Origin: Dechloromonas sp. A34
GTDB lineage: Bacteria; Pseudomonadota; Gammaproteobacteria; Burkholderiales; Rhodocyclaceae
NCBI RefSeq assembly: GCF_026261605.1
Contig: NZ_CP102486.1
Coordinates: 2,418,001 to 2,482,000, forward strand
Direction: 5' to 3'
Length of the DNA stretch: 64,000 nucleotides
A program made the translations under genes and the position numbers. How positions within the stretch are numbered: the stretch's first letter is position 1; the number at the start of each line of letters is the position of its first letter. Positions 37,136-47,712 of this stretch are shown here, piece by piece. Below the pieces are notes generated by a model that did no database searches, had not been told where the DNA came from, and saw nothing but the letters and a program-made list of their open reading frames with translations.

Positions 37136-38206
37136 CTAGTTCGGTGGAATCGTCGCAGAGTAAGCGGTGCCGCCATCTTGAGCATGGGTGAGCGTATTCG
37201 CCAAAATACGTGCTGCATCGTCGAAGCTATATTTTTGGGCGTGAGAGAGAATTGCCCCTGCGTCGTAAGAAACGGAGATTGCGTGTTCGAGCGCTTTAGC
37301 CAAACCGTCTGGGTCGGAATGAGGGAATAGTATACCGGCCTCCAGAGAGATGACGTCCTTCAAAAAGCCCAAGTCAACGGAAATGAGTGGTTTGCCGAAG
37401 CTAAGGGCGAGCATGGCTGTTCCAGACGTAAGAATTTCCTTATATGGAACCACGACGAAATCGCAAGCTTGAAGATAATACTGAATCCTGTCGTCAGGAA
37501 TGAAGCCCTCGTGAATGTGGATTCGAGAATCTGGTTTGGCCAATTCGCAAACGCGCTCCCGGTACCCTATGTCGCTAAATTTTCCAGCGATCAGAAGTAT
37601 TGCATCCAGGTTATTTGCACGAAATGTCGTGATCAATTGTTCTAGATTTTTGTAGGGCTTGCACAACCCAATAAATAAATAAACTATTTTTGATTGCGGT
37701 ATTCCCAAATCATCCCGAGCCGTGGTGCTGGTGATTGATGTCGGGTAATAACCAATCCAGTGACCATGAGGGATCAAGACAAGTTTTTTCTTTGCCTGAG
37801 GAAATCGTTCACATAAAGCTCCGGCTGCTCCTGGACCATGAACGAGTATGTATCGCGAAATTCCGATCAGGAATCGACGCCCGAAAATGTCCAGCCAGGG
37901 AAGTTTGCAACGATCATGGGGAAGGAGATTGTGCGCAGTCCATATTAATTGTGCGCCTTTTAATCGGACTAGGCAGAGTAAAGCGACAAAACGGAAAAAC
38001 CATAGCAGCAAACGCAAGCGTCCTCCCGCTACGTTGTATTCAAAGGATGGCCAATGCAGATGAAGCCAATTACCGGGCTGCACATTCGCGCGAATCCAGC
38101 CTCCACTGAATATTCCATCTATGACTTCAATGCCTTGTGATTCCAATGCTCGGTAAAAACAGTCGTTGTAGGAAATCCCACTCTTCGGAAATGCGATAAT
38201 CTTCAT
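37136..38206 (-). CDS. Glycosyltransferase, family 4-like
   Basis: 356 residues. A short N-terminal domain with LIWTAHNLLPHDR is followed by the GT1-type donor domain: YLFIGLCKPYKNLEQLI, then IHEGFIPDDRIQYYLQACDFVVVPY and the E-x7-E-like segment near TSGTAMLALSFGKPLI. It adds one sugar of the repeat. It lies 11 bases after the FkbM gene. A 150-base gap with no clear gene separates it from the flippase. Confidence 0.9.
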   Translation of the reverse strand: MKIIAFPKSGISYNDCFYRALESQGIEVIDGIFSGGWIRANVQPGNWLHLHWPSFEYNVAGGRLRLLLWFFRFVALLCLVRLKGAQLIWTAHNLLPHDRCKLPWLDIFGRRFLIGISRYILVHGPGAAGALCERFPQAKKKLVLIPHGHWIGYYPTSITSTTARDDLGIPQSKIVYLFIGLCKPYKNLEQLITTFRANNLDAILLIAGKFSDIGYRERVCELAKPDSRIHIHEGFIPDDRIQYYLQACDFVVVPYKEILTSGTAMLALSFGKPLISVDLGFLKDVISLEAGILFPHSDPDGLAKALEHAISVSYDAGAILSHAQKYSFDDAARILANTLTHAQDGGTAYSATIPPN

Positions 38207-38217
38207 GTGTAGATGGG

Positions 38218-38985
38218 CTATGCAATCTGCGAATTAACCAAATTGGTTGGGTGTTTGACCATAACACAGTCGAATTCTACTGCCCGCAAGTGTTCGTCCT
38301 GACTAATTGGAAACATGCCGGAGAGGTCATAACCATGGTTCTCGACAGTTTTTAACATGTCGAGATGGTGTGGTACATCAGAATAAATGCGCTGCACTGC
38401 AAGTTCGAACTGCATAGCCTTGGTTTTTTCTAAGGTTCTATTCGCGCCGCGAAGTACTTCGATGTCGAATCCTTGAGTATCCACCTTCATGTAGCAACAT
38501 TCTCGATCAAGGTCGACGAGATCGGCAATGAGATCATCCAAGCGGCGAACGGGAACAGACGCTGTATCGACGATCGTGTTGCTGGACGCGAATTTCAATG
38601 TTGCGGAATTGTCCGGATTTCGGAAGGAACTAAAGGTATCCCGAGCCATAATGTTTAGCGTGAGATTGCCATTTTCGTGCCCCAATCCCATATTGTGAAT
38701 TGTCCAGAGTGGGTCCTCTGTGCCCCGCGCCATTAGTTTCGAAACCAGCTGCGGATTGGGTTCGAAGGAGTGTATGGTCCCGGAGAACCCCACCCGGTGC
38801 CTCAGGAAATCCCGATACTGCCCCGCATTGGCACCAATATCCAGGACCACCGTAATGCCGTAATGGTCAAAGAGTTTCGCCAGATGTTGCTCCAGCGCCA
38901 GATCGTTCATTTTCCATGTGGGGTAGACAACATAGCCCATTTTTTCCACGACAGAGGAGAAAGCGGAGTGGAGATTTGTTTTCAT
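38218..38985 (-). CDS. FkbM-family SAM-dependent methyltransferase
   Basis: 255 residues from ATG 38985; the frame is open further up to 39258 but that part overlaps the kelch gene and is not family-like. VLDIGANAGQYRDF is the SAM-binding loop, IHSFEPNP the acidic strand end, and MKVDTQGFDIEVLRG the FkbM signature. It probably O-methylates a sugar hydroxyl of the polymer. The following ~110 bases to the kelch gene hold only its upstream region. Confidence 0.88.
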   Translation of the reverse strand: MKTNLHSAFSSVVEKMGYVVYPTWKMNDLALEQHLAKLFDHYGITVVLDIGANAGQYRDFLRHRVGFSGTIHSFEPNPQLVSKLMARGTEDPLWTIHNMGLGHENGNLTLNIMARDTFSSFRNPDNSATLKFASSNTIVDTASVPVRRLDDLIADLVDLDRECCYMKVDTQGFDIEVLRGANRTLEKTKAMQFELAVQRIYSDVPHHLDMLKTVENHGYDLSGMFPISQDEHLRAVEFDCVMVKHPTNLVNSQIA

Positions 38986-39097
38986 TGGAAACTCGTATTT
39001 AAGAGCGTCTGGACTACTCGAAAACCCGTACCTTCTATGGTCAGGATCGATTATCTTGTAGTCAGAGCGAATGCTATATGGGTATAGGCCGGAAGGT

Positions 39098-41622
39098 TTA
39101 TCGTGGAAGATTTCCCTTCTCATCGGCCAGGCGGTAGAGGAATACGTTCTGTCGATTTCCATTGATAATGATGTAGGCATTGTACTCTGGCATATAGCGA
39201 AAGCGCCCCCATGTCCCACGGATGCCCCGGGTGTTGGCGGGGTCGCCAGGTAAGACATCCCCTTTGCCTACATGGCGCATCCAGATACGAGTTTCCAGGT
39301 TGAGTGAATAGACGTCGCCCTTTCCGCACCATGCAACGAGACGGTCAGCCTTGGAGTCATAGACAAAGCCTGGCGCGTAGCATTGTTCGATTTCCTTGTC
39401 ACCAGTAGAGTCCAAGGCCTGAGGGTTGCCCAGCTCTCCATTCTTGCCAATGCTATAGAGCTCGCTGCTGCCACCGCCAATAACAACAAATTTTCGGCGC
39501 TTGGGGTCAAGTTCCCCCACCGAACCCAGTCGGCGCGAAAGCAGGCCTAAATTGGCAACAGTCCACTTTTTAGTGAGTGGGTCGAAGGTTCCCGCCTTCG
39601 TATAGCCCCGCATGATGATCTTTTGGGTTGCCGGGTCATACGCCGTGGACATGTTGTATTCGTAGAGTCCATAGGCCTTGCCGGGGATGGGGTCGGCTTG
39701 TTGCCAGCCCGAAGAGGTGTTTTTCGAAAGATCGAACAGCCACGTAAGACTCGTCGCGTATCCGTTGGCACTGTAAGTTGCCCCGCCTGCAGCAAACAAC
39801 ATGTTTTGTTCGGGCAGATACTCAAGTTGGTCGTACGAATGAACCGATATTGGCGTTGGTGGATATGCCGGATCATGCCAAGGCTCGGTGAGTGGGGAGG
39901 AACGTTTTGTCTCTTTGTCGTATTCACTTTCAAGCAATGGTGGAGTGGGTTCAGTGACACGACTCCATTTTCCTTCGGTTAGCTCGAATGCATATATCTC
40001 ATTTCCAGCATAGCCGGAGTGCCCCCCTCCCCAGACGATAAGTCGGTGTCTTTTTGTGTCATACGCCCCCCCGCTGTAGGCCATGATGATGTCTGGGTTG
40101 CAACCGATAGTGCCGTTTCCGATGCGGTCGTAGGCTTTCTGGATAGCAGTTGCCTTACATGCATCGACCTGTACCCGGACCATTTCGGAACGGGGTATTT
40201 CGAGCCAGCTCCCAGGTTGCAACACTTGAATCGCATTGAGAAGCTGGAAACCAGTCATTCCGGACTTGGCTTCCCTCGGAAAATTGGTGTCCGGTGCAGG
40301 GATCTGGCTTTGCTTCGGGAGGTCGGCTGTGTTTGTACGGGCAAGCAAAACGGCCTGTGGCGTAATTGGCGCAGGTATTTGTAGTGTAGGCGGCCGAGTG
40401 TCCAGTTGTGCCGATGGCGATGGTGGTTTGCACTGATTTGGAATGGGCTTGCCTGGAGCGGCTATCTGACAACGTGAGACGATGACTTCGTCAAACCACG
40501 TGGAGGAGGTTGCCGTAATCTCCGTTGGGTCTTTGTTGGTCATGTAAGGAAGTAGCCACAATTTACCGAACTTGGCATTTGGGTGAGCGTCTCCCGGCCC
40601 CCAGCCAGACTTGTAAGACGATGTTTGGCTTGGATCACCACCCTGATAATACTGGCCTTTGGGAATCACAATCCCTGTCTGCCGATGTAGTGCCTGGAAA
40701 TCCTCTCCCGGATAGGCCCCGTAAAGTTCGTAGGTTGAGTTGATGTATCCGGGTTGTTCTTGTCGCGATACCGAACTGATGCCCTTTCCCTCTGGCCCCA
40801 GCTTGAGATGGACCATGTAGGTAATCCATTGGTCAGCCATGTAGGTAAAACAACCGCTTTGATCCAGCGTGTTGGGGTGGGCGATACAGGACGACTGTCC
40901 TTTGGCGTTAGTCCTCATGTTTTGCCGGGTGATTGGTGCACTTCCCTGCGCGCTGCCGGCATACGATCCTGGCTTGAGAGCTTCTTCGAACCCCCGATAA
41001 CGCGCGCACTCGATATATCCAATAGGAAATGTCGATCTGGTTCCGGGGGGCGAACTGACGATAACGACCTGCGCTTCACTACAGGCATTGCCTGCAATCA
41101 TTTTCTTGCCGTCGGCCGTGCGGACGTCACCCTGAGCAATGATGACCTGCTTGGCATTGGCGAAACCGCTTCCTTGCGCCTTATAGCCTGCGATAAAGCG
41201 CTTGTCCATGCGTTGTCGCCAGGAAACCCAAAACTCACTGTTGGCACCGAAGTGGCTGGATTCGTCATTGCCGAACGGAAAACGATGTTCCCCCCAGAAC
41301 CTTGTGCTGTTTGGGAAAGTATGTCGAAGCGGACCGAGCCTGTGCCGGATGCGCGGACATTGGGATCCCACGCATTGTCCCGGCATCCTGCTTTCGTGCC
41401 TTTCACATAGACTTGGTATGCTGAGTTGCAGTTGCTTCGGTCCCAACTGAATTTCGCCCAGTCCCCAATGTCATCGAAGCCAACGGCTACGACGACACCG
41501 GGGGCAGTAGACCGGCGCAACCAGTCCGTATCTGCATCAGTCGGCGCAGCGCTGCTTTGGGTAGCCAAAACCAGACTGGATAGGACAGCTACACGCAGCA
41601 AATGGAAAGCTTTGGTGTTCAT
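39098..41622 (-). pseudogene. Secreted lectin/lyase-like plus kelch beta-propeller protein, one-base frameshift
   Basis: ATG 41622 (AGGA upstream) starts a signal peptide (LRVAVLSSLVLATQSSAA). The first ~115 residues look like a jelly-roll polysaccharide-binding or lyase domain (VGFDDIGDWAKFSWD). The frame then shifts: adding one base to the plus-strand A run 41279-41282 joins it to the rest, beginning PFGNDESSHFGANSEFW. The restored protein is ~841 residues. Its C-terminal ~400 residues are kelch-like (SGGAYDTKRHRLIVWGGGHSG, then repeated D-P-x-T-x-K strands). The product would be exported and bind or cut the polymer. Function is not known. Confidence 0.75.
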
Positions 41623-41889
41623 ATGGATCCTGTTCAATCTGACTGCGGGAAATGTTTTGGCAGTTGTCCTAGATCATGCCGCTCGAAAGAAGAAAAACTG
41701 CTGGGTACTCATAAATCTTCTGGCTAGCAGAGATTATTCTGTCGAAATATTATCCTGAAAGTGTGACTGCAATGCTGTTGCATGACGCCGAGGCTAGCCG
41801 CGTAGCCGCCAAGGTCGGAGATCGTCGTTTAAGTGGAGCAGGAATTCGTAAGACTTAAATAGCATAAAACGGGGTGGCGGTGCTCAAGG
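41623..41889. other. Short intergenic region, promoter candidate
   Basis: 267 bases between the restored deacetylase stop and the kelch start; no gene seen. On the minus strand a TTGCAG and a TAATAT-like box near 41750-41780 could be a weak promoter, and a TTGGC with GG-N10-GC spacing lies near 41800-41820 but lacks the TT of a sigma-54 -12 box. Confidence 0.35.
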
Positions 41890-42878
41890 CTAGGCAGCGT
41901 TGATGCGCATATAGTTGTGGGTCAGGCGTAGCGCAAAACGCAGTGGACTCTTGTCCCATGGGGTGAAACGCGGAACCTGAAAAACATCGGTATTGGGGGT
42001 TACGGTTCCCCATGCAGTGCTGAATGCCGCACGGTAACCTGTCTCCTTGATCATCTTTGGATGTTCGGGAAGATAGTCACGACCGGGCTTGCCATTAGGG
42101 TAGGCAAAAAGTCGGGGGGCTGTCCCAAAAGATCCGTCAGTCGTTCCCTGTCCTCCCCGATTTCCCGGCGTGCGTGCTGCAGATCGATTCGCGCAAGTAT
42201 GGGGTGCCCAACTGTATGGCCGCCGATTCCCATCCCGGCATCGCGCATTTCGCGTACCTGGGCCGTCGTCATCATCAGGTCACGCGGGACGTCACCGCCA
42301 GTAATCGTCCTCAATTCGTCCAGCGCTACCCGTCTTTCCGCCGGTTCCCGGTATTTGAGCGAGTTCAGCAAGCGCTCAAGCAATGCGGCTCGTTCGGTAA
42401 CCGTGGCGCTTGGCAGCAGATCTATCCCCAAGGATTGAAGGTCCAGCGTGTCGCCTCGGTAATTCCGAACCAGTTCGATGGCCTCGTCGTTCCACATGCA
42501 TCCGCCGTCGAGAAAGCCGCTGGCCACGAAAAAGGTGGCTGTCAGGCCGTGACGTTGGAGTATCGGCAAGGCTTCCGTACGGTTGTCAGAATAGCCATCG
42601 TCGAAGGTGATCGCCACGGCATTCTTCGGCAGGCGCTGACGGCTGCCCAGCATGTCTATGGCCTGATCGAGTGGAAGGCAATTGAAATTCTCGGCAACCA
42701 TGCGCATGCATCGGTCGAACTCGATGCGATCGGGTTCGCCCGGAAACAATGGGTCTCTCACCGGACGCACACGATGAAAGATCAGGACGTTCAGGTGCTG
42801 TCTGGCTGCCGGCATCAATATGCGCGTGACCAGGGTCGAGAAGGTCTGAATTGTCCAGTTGTCGAGCGCGGTCGTCAT
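41890..42878 (-). pseudogene. Polysaccharide deacetylase (NodB-type), one-base frameshift
   Basis: The first ~255 codons give a normal CE4 deacetylase with ITFDDGYSDN (metal and base aspartates), ATFFVASGF, and GGHTVGHPILA with the metal histidines. The frame goes off after LLGQPP. Adding one base to the plus-strand G run 42114-42119 restores RLFAYPNGKPGRDYLP and a typical C-terminus (AAFSTAWGT, then VPRFTPWD) to a stop at 41890, total 329 residues. It would remove N-acetyl groups from the polymer or precursor. As assembled, the last domain strand is lost. Confidence 0.85.
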
Positions 42879-42936
42879 TTAATCCTCACTTCTCCAGCCA
42901 AGAGGTCGCTCCGGCGCCTCCGGGTGATTCTTGCGG

Positions 42937-44304
42937 TCACTGGAGGCTCCCCGGTAGCGCGACATGGCTGACGACATACCTGAATTTTCCGGACTTTTCC
43001 GGCGCTATCTCATCAACGCGGCTGATCGTTATGCCAACCTGCTGTCCGAGCCTGGCTTTATAGTCCCGGACGATCCGCGCTTCAGCTTCACTATTAAATG
43101 GATTGCCTGCAACCAGCTGGACTTCGACATGGTCGAGAGAATGCTGGATGATTTTGAAACGCTCGACCCCGGGCAGGTCGCGTACCGTGTAAATCAATGC
43201 CAGGCCATGCATGATGGTACCGTCGGCAGCGACCACAAAATCGGTCGTCCGGCCGTGGATTTCGGCTATGAGGGGCAGGGTGCGACCGCAAGCGCAAGCT
43301 TTGTCGGAGAGCGTGCCGATATCTCCAGTGCGATAGCGCAAGAAAGGAAAATCATGTGTCGCGGTGTGGGTCACGACGATTTCTCCGGGGTGGCCGGGGG
43401 CGAGTACCTCGCCGGATGGAGAAACGATTTCAATGATGACATCCTCGGCCTGCAGATGCATGCCACCGTGGGGGCACTCGTGTGCGATGAAGCCGGCATC
43501 TCGCGCACCATAGCCATTTGCGACCGGACAACCAAAGGCTTCCGATATCAGGGTGCGTTGCTCGTCGTAGAGCCGCTCACTGGTCACGAAGGCTACGCGT
43601 ATTCCGATATTGTCCATGCGGATGTTCCGTCGCCTGGCGTGATTCGCGATCAGCGATAGTGCGGATGGATAACCGAATAGCATGGCCGGCCGCCGTTTCG
43701 TGATTGCAGATACAAACTGATCAAGCTTGGCCTCGGACATTTCGAAAGCGGGCAATAGATCGGTGCGCAAAATCGTGTCACGTACTTGCTTGATACGGTC
43801 CTGCGCCCCCAGTTCGATGGGACTTCCCCAGACAACAATTTCCGGATCGCCAATATCCACCCCCCACCAGCGGGTGACGCGCCATTTTGCCCCGACATCA
43901 TGGCTCTTGCGGTCCTTGCCGATATAAAAAATCAACGGTTCGCCCGATGACCCCCCCGTGTTGTAACGCATTAGCGGCCCGGCACTTTCCGAGCGGAGCC
44001 GGTCACCGGCAGACTTCATTAATTTTTTGTCGGTAAGCGGCAGGGACTGTAGATCGGCGATGTTGCGCAAGCCACTGGGGTCGAACTTCAATTGGGCGAA
44101 GAGATCCCTGTAGTACGGTACCGACGAACCGATACGCTGCAAAAAGATGCGTAGTTGGCTGACACGCCATTCCTCCAGCTTTTCGTGAGGCCAGCGCTCC
44201 TGGGCCTCCAGGCGTTTACGCACGGCGACAGATGTATGTGATTTCAACCGCTCATGTATTGGAAAGAGGATCGAACCACATATCGATGTATAGATATTCA
44301 TCAC
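42937..44304 (-). CDS. PaaK/CapK-like adenylate-forming ligase
   Basis: 455 residues related to phenylacetate-CoA ligase. A YNTGGSSGEPL P-loop, GYGARDAGFIAHEC in place of the YGxTE motif, and LRYRTGDIG near the hinge are all visible. CapK-like relatives occur in many capsule clusters, and their substrate is unknown; activation of an organic acid that decorates the polymer is a reasonable guess. GGAG 8 bases upstream of ATG 44304 supports the start. Confidence 0.88.
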   Translation of the reverse strand: MMNIYTSICGSILFPIHERLKSHTSVAVRKRLEAQERWPHEKLEEWRVSQLRIFLQRIGSSVPYYRDLFAQLKFDPSGLRNIADLQSLPLTDKKLMKSAGDRLRSESAGPLMRYNTGGSSGEPLIFYIGKDRKSHDVGAKWRVTRWWGVDIGDPEIVVWGSPIELGAQDRIKQVRDTILRTDLLPAFEMSEAKLDQFVSAITKRRPAMLFGYPSALSLIANHARRRNIRMDNIGIRVAFVTSERLYDEQRTLISEAFGCPVANGYGARDAGFIAHECPHGGMHLQAEDVIIEIVSPSGEVLAPGHPGEIVVTHTATHDFPFLRYRTGDIGTLSDKACACGRTLPLIAEIHGRTTDFVVAADGTIMHGLALIYTVRDLPGVERFKIIQHSLDHVEVQLVAGNPFNSEAEARIVRDYKARLGQQVGITISRVDEIAPEKSGKFRYVVSHVALPGSLQ

Positions 44305-44328
44305 ACTTGCTCCACAACACGCGGCACT

Positions 44329-45612
44329 TTAATGAGATACGCTGCCACTGGCCAACACCTGATCGCTCTTGGGGAGCGACTGGATAACATCTCTCCCGAC
44401 CATTGCCACAATCGCCACGAGATAGTAGGGGAGGTCATAGTTGACGAGATTGACGAAGAATCCTCCGGCGGCGAATCCCACCAAGGACACCTGAATCATG
44501 CGCATCAATTGTGGAACCCAGTCCTTATCTGGGCCATCTCGGGTCTGATTTGCAATTTTCGATGCGTAACGCCATGTAATGATGCCGATGGCAAGGTAAA
44601 GAAATAGCCCCACAAAACCGTGCTCAGCGAGTGCCTGGAAATAGATACTGTGAGGAGAATAGGCTTTCGCATATGCGGTCACCGCATATTGTTCCCAGGT
44701 TGTCATATTTTCCGTAACGTTGTACCCGCCGCCGGTAATCGGATGGTGCAGGGCCAGGTTCCAAATCATTTGCCAGGTGTAAATCCGACTTTGCGCGGAA
44801 TGGTCCTCGTGCGTCGAGATGGTTGACATCTTGTTCGACCACTGCTCGGGCAAGAATGCGACAGCACCAACCAGAAGGGTGGCCATGATGCCAAGCGTCA
44901 AAGCTTTCCGCTTACTCTTCATGCCCAGGAAAAATGCCATGGTGACTGCCGCCAGGAATGCTCCACGGGAATAGGTGCCAAGGGTGGCTAAAACTGTCAG
45001 TCCGATCACGAGCATCAATGCTCGCCGATACCAGACGTTTTTCTGCTCGCCGAGCAAGTAATACATGAGTGGAATAACCATGATGAACGCAAGAGCGAGA
45101 TGGTTAGTCCCTTCTATAAAACTGCCGGAAGGGCCCCAAACCATACCGCTACCACCGTGTGTCAGCGTGTAGATTCCACCTTTGACCCCATAAAAAGCAA
45201 CAGAAAGAGACAGCACCGCAAGCAACAGATTTATGGTCTTGCGCCCGCCAATCAACATCATGGTCACAAAAAGCATGATCTGTATTTTTGCGACCTTCAT
45301 CCACATGTCAAATACGACACTCGGGGTATTGAATGACACCAGTGATGTCACCGAGCACCACAGGAAGAAAACTACCAATAGAATCGCCGGCGCGCTGCGT
45401 GGAAAAGGAAACTTCTTCTTGGTGGTCAAGAAAATGAGTAGCGAGGTTGCCGCAGCGATTTGGGCAAATGGCAAGTTGAAGGCAAAACTAAAGGTCAGCC
45501 GGTGGGGGCTCATCATGCTTATCCAGGCCCACAGCAGTGGCCCTATGTAGGGATAGCGAAAACAATACAGCCACAAGGTAAAAAATACTCCGACGAGAAG
45601 CAGGTCACGCAT
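44329..45612 (-). CDS. Putative O-glycosylation ligase / polymerase, exosortase A system-associated
   Basis: 427 residues with about 10-12 membrane helices and the Wzy/WaaL-type central loop containing GPSGSFIEGTNHLAL, then YSRGAFL and a periplasmic loop with HPITGGGYNVTENM...YSPHSIYFQALAEHG. This matches the exosortase A-associated O-ligase family. It is the only polymerase-like protein in the window, so it may polymerise the polysaccharide or attach glycan to sorted proteins. It overlaps the fusion gene upstream by eight bases. Confidence 0.9.
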   Translation of the reverse strand: MRDLLLVGVFFTLWLYCFRYPYIGPLLWAWISMMSPHRLTFSFAFNLPFAQIAAATSLLIFLTTKKKFPFPRSAPAILLVVFFLWCSVTSLVSFNTPSVVFDMWMKVAKIQIMLFVTMMLIGGRKTINLLLAVLSLSVAFYGVKGGIYTLTHGGSGMVWGPSGSFIEGTNHLALAFIMVIPLMYYLLGEQKNVWYRRALMLVIGLTVLATLGTYSRGAFLAAVTMAFFLGMKSKRKALTLGIMATLLVGAVAFLPEQWSNKMSTISTHEDHSAQSRIYTWQMIWNLALHHPITGGGYNVTENMTTWEQYAVTAYAKAYSPHSIYFQALAEHGFVGLFLYLAIGIITWRYASKIANQTRDGPDKDWVPQLMRMIQVSLVGFAAGGFFVNLVNYDLPYYLVAIVAMVGRDVIQSLPKSDQVLASGSVSH

Positions 45613-47712
45613 GACTGACTACCCCTTGTCGCTCTGCATTTTGCCGATAAGTATCCAGCCACAACTCGCGAATGGCCGACCAAGCGTACGCCTGCGCTGC
45701 GATCAACCCGTTGGCGCGAAATTTTGCTGCAAGACCGCTGTCGGCCAGGAGGGAGATAGTTGCCTGTGCCATCGCATTGGCATCGCCGATGGGAACCAGC
45801 AATGCATTCTCGCCATTCTTGGCAATGAATGGAATGCCCCCCGCATTGGTCGATACAACGGGAACGCCACTGGCGAACGATTCAAGGATCGATATTGGCA
45901 TGTTGTCCACTGTACTCGGGTTGAGGACTACGTCCGCCGAGGCATATAGGGCCGGGATTTCATGATTCGGGATTCGGCCGGCAAATAAAACAGCCTCGGC
46001 AACGCCGAGGCTAGCTGCCAAATCTTTTAGTCGCGCCTCTTCCGGTCCGCTGCCCGCTATCGTGAGGCGAGCATTTGGATAGTGTTCGACAACCTTGGCG
46101 AAGGTTCGCAGCGCGGTTGGAATGTCGTAGATGGGCTCGAGATTGCGGGTAACAATCAGGTGCACACCATCATCATCTTTCCTGTTTTGAGATGGCGAGA
46201 ATCTTTCAAGATTGATGATATTTGGAATGATTTGAACAGCAAATCCAAGGGCGCGGAATACCCCGGCCAGATACGCCGACGGTGCGACGATGGTGCTTGC
46301 TAAAGCCAGGCTGCGACGGACCCAGGCGGGCGATGATCGGAAGAAGGTTTCGGCTTCGCCGCCTCGGTAATTGACAATACAGGGAACGCCACGTACCCGA
46401 GACAAGACGATGACCGGCATGCAGAATAGATACCAGGCTTTGCCGGAATTTGCAAAAAGGTGAACCACTTGGCTGCGGCCTAGTGTGGCCCAAACATGCC
46501 AGAGATAGGGGACGAGGCGGAACACGGCGCGAATCGAGGTCAGCGAAGAAATCCATGAAGGCCAATAGGGCGCATTGGTTTGCACGAAATTGACGCGAAT
46601 ACCTTCGGCACGCAGCAGCGTATGCAGTTGCTCGCATTGGTTGGCCATGCCGCCCGAGGGCGGGGGGAGAGGACCAACCAGCATGACAATGGGGAAAGCC
46701 CCTGATCTGTCAGCAATTGACTGTTGCTTTGAGGTAAGCCATGCAGATATGAAGAGCAATAACGACGCGAGAGCAGAAATTACCATTAGTGGCAGTTCGA
46801 TCATGAGGCTTGTTCTCAGCCGGTGCATTTTATCGACGGCAGCGCGATTCTCTGGGGTTTCGAGAATCGATATCCGTGGGTGCACTCCGGTCAGGATCGC
46901 CAAGGCCTGTTCAACGTGCCGCGATACCCTGCCCAGGAGATGAACGACGGGCTGCGCTTCGTAGGATTGTGTATTAGTACCCAGCAAAAGGAACCAGCCT
47001 TGTACACCGCGCTCGTAGTATTTCCAGAGGACGGGTTCTCGGATGAATCCCGGACGCCCGGGGCCATTCGGATGAATGCTTACGTCGCTGGTTTTCTGAA
47101 GAATCGCCTGGCGCCACTCGGCTGCGCTGAGTGGTCGATTGGCTGTATCCCTGACGTGAAAATTGTTGAAAACATCCAGGAAAACCCATTGCTGATGCTG
47201 GCGATCATAGATTTCGACGACTGCGTGACCTTTACCCCCGAAGCCGTCGAAAGAAAATCCCCACTCCCTGACCGGTAAGTCGGCGGCATGGGCCAAGGCC
47301 AGGAAGGTCTGGGTGAAGTCGGAGCAGTACCCCCGCCCCTGGCGGATAAGCTGGTAGGCGGTCCAGGTATCGGACTGGATCGGTCCGAGATCCTTGGCTG
47401 TCTCGGACAGATGGCTGGCGATACGGAGCGCGCGCCGGAGGTCATCTCCCTGATCCGCGCCGATCCGTTTGATGATCTCCAGAAAACGGGGATCGGGGGC
47501 TGCGTTTCGCGCTTGAAGATGGCTGGGTAGTCAGGGGGCGCCCAATCGATCAGGCTGGCGCTCTCCGGAACGATCAACAAGGCGTTCCGGAGTCGTACCG
47601 CCTCGGAGGATGGCCGAGCAAGAAGGAGCAGGTGAGCGCCGAGTACCGCAACAACGAGCGCCGTTGCCCATGCCATCCTCAGCCTAAAGTTCTTTCCATT
47701 CGAGCTGCTCAT
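45605..47712 (-). pseudogene. Transglutaminase-like / glycosyltransferase fusion, one-base frameshift
   Basis: ATG 47712 gives a signal-anchor (~12-31) and ~67 residues before the frame is lost. Adding one base between ~47490 and 47515 restores ARNAAPDPRFLEIIKRI and a transglutaminase-like domain with C130 (GRGYCSDF), H163 (KGHAVVEIYD) and D180 (FLDVF). One uninterrupted frame then runs through a second membrane helix (~305-330) into a GT4 glycosyltransferase (VGPLPPPSGGMANQ, then VPCIVNYRGGEAE and the donor domain). Restored length ~702 residues. The TG part would be periplasmic and the GT cytoplasmic, consistent with two membrane passes. Confidence 0.82.
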
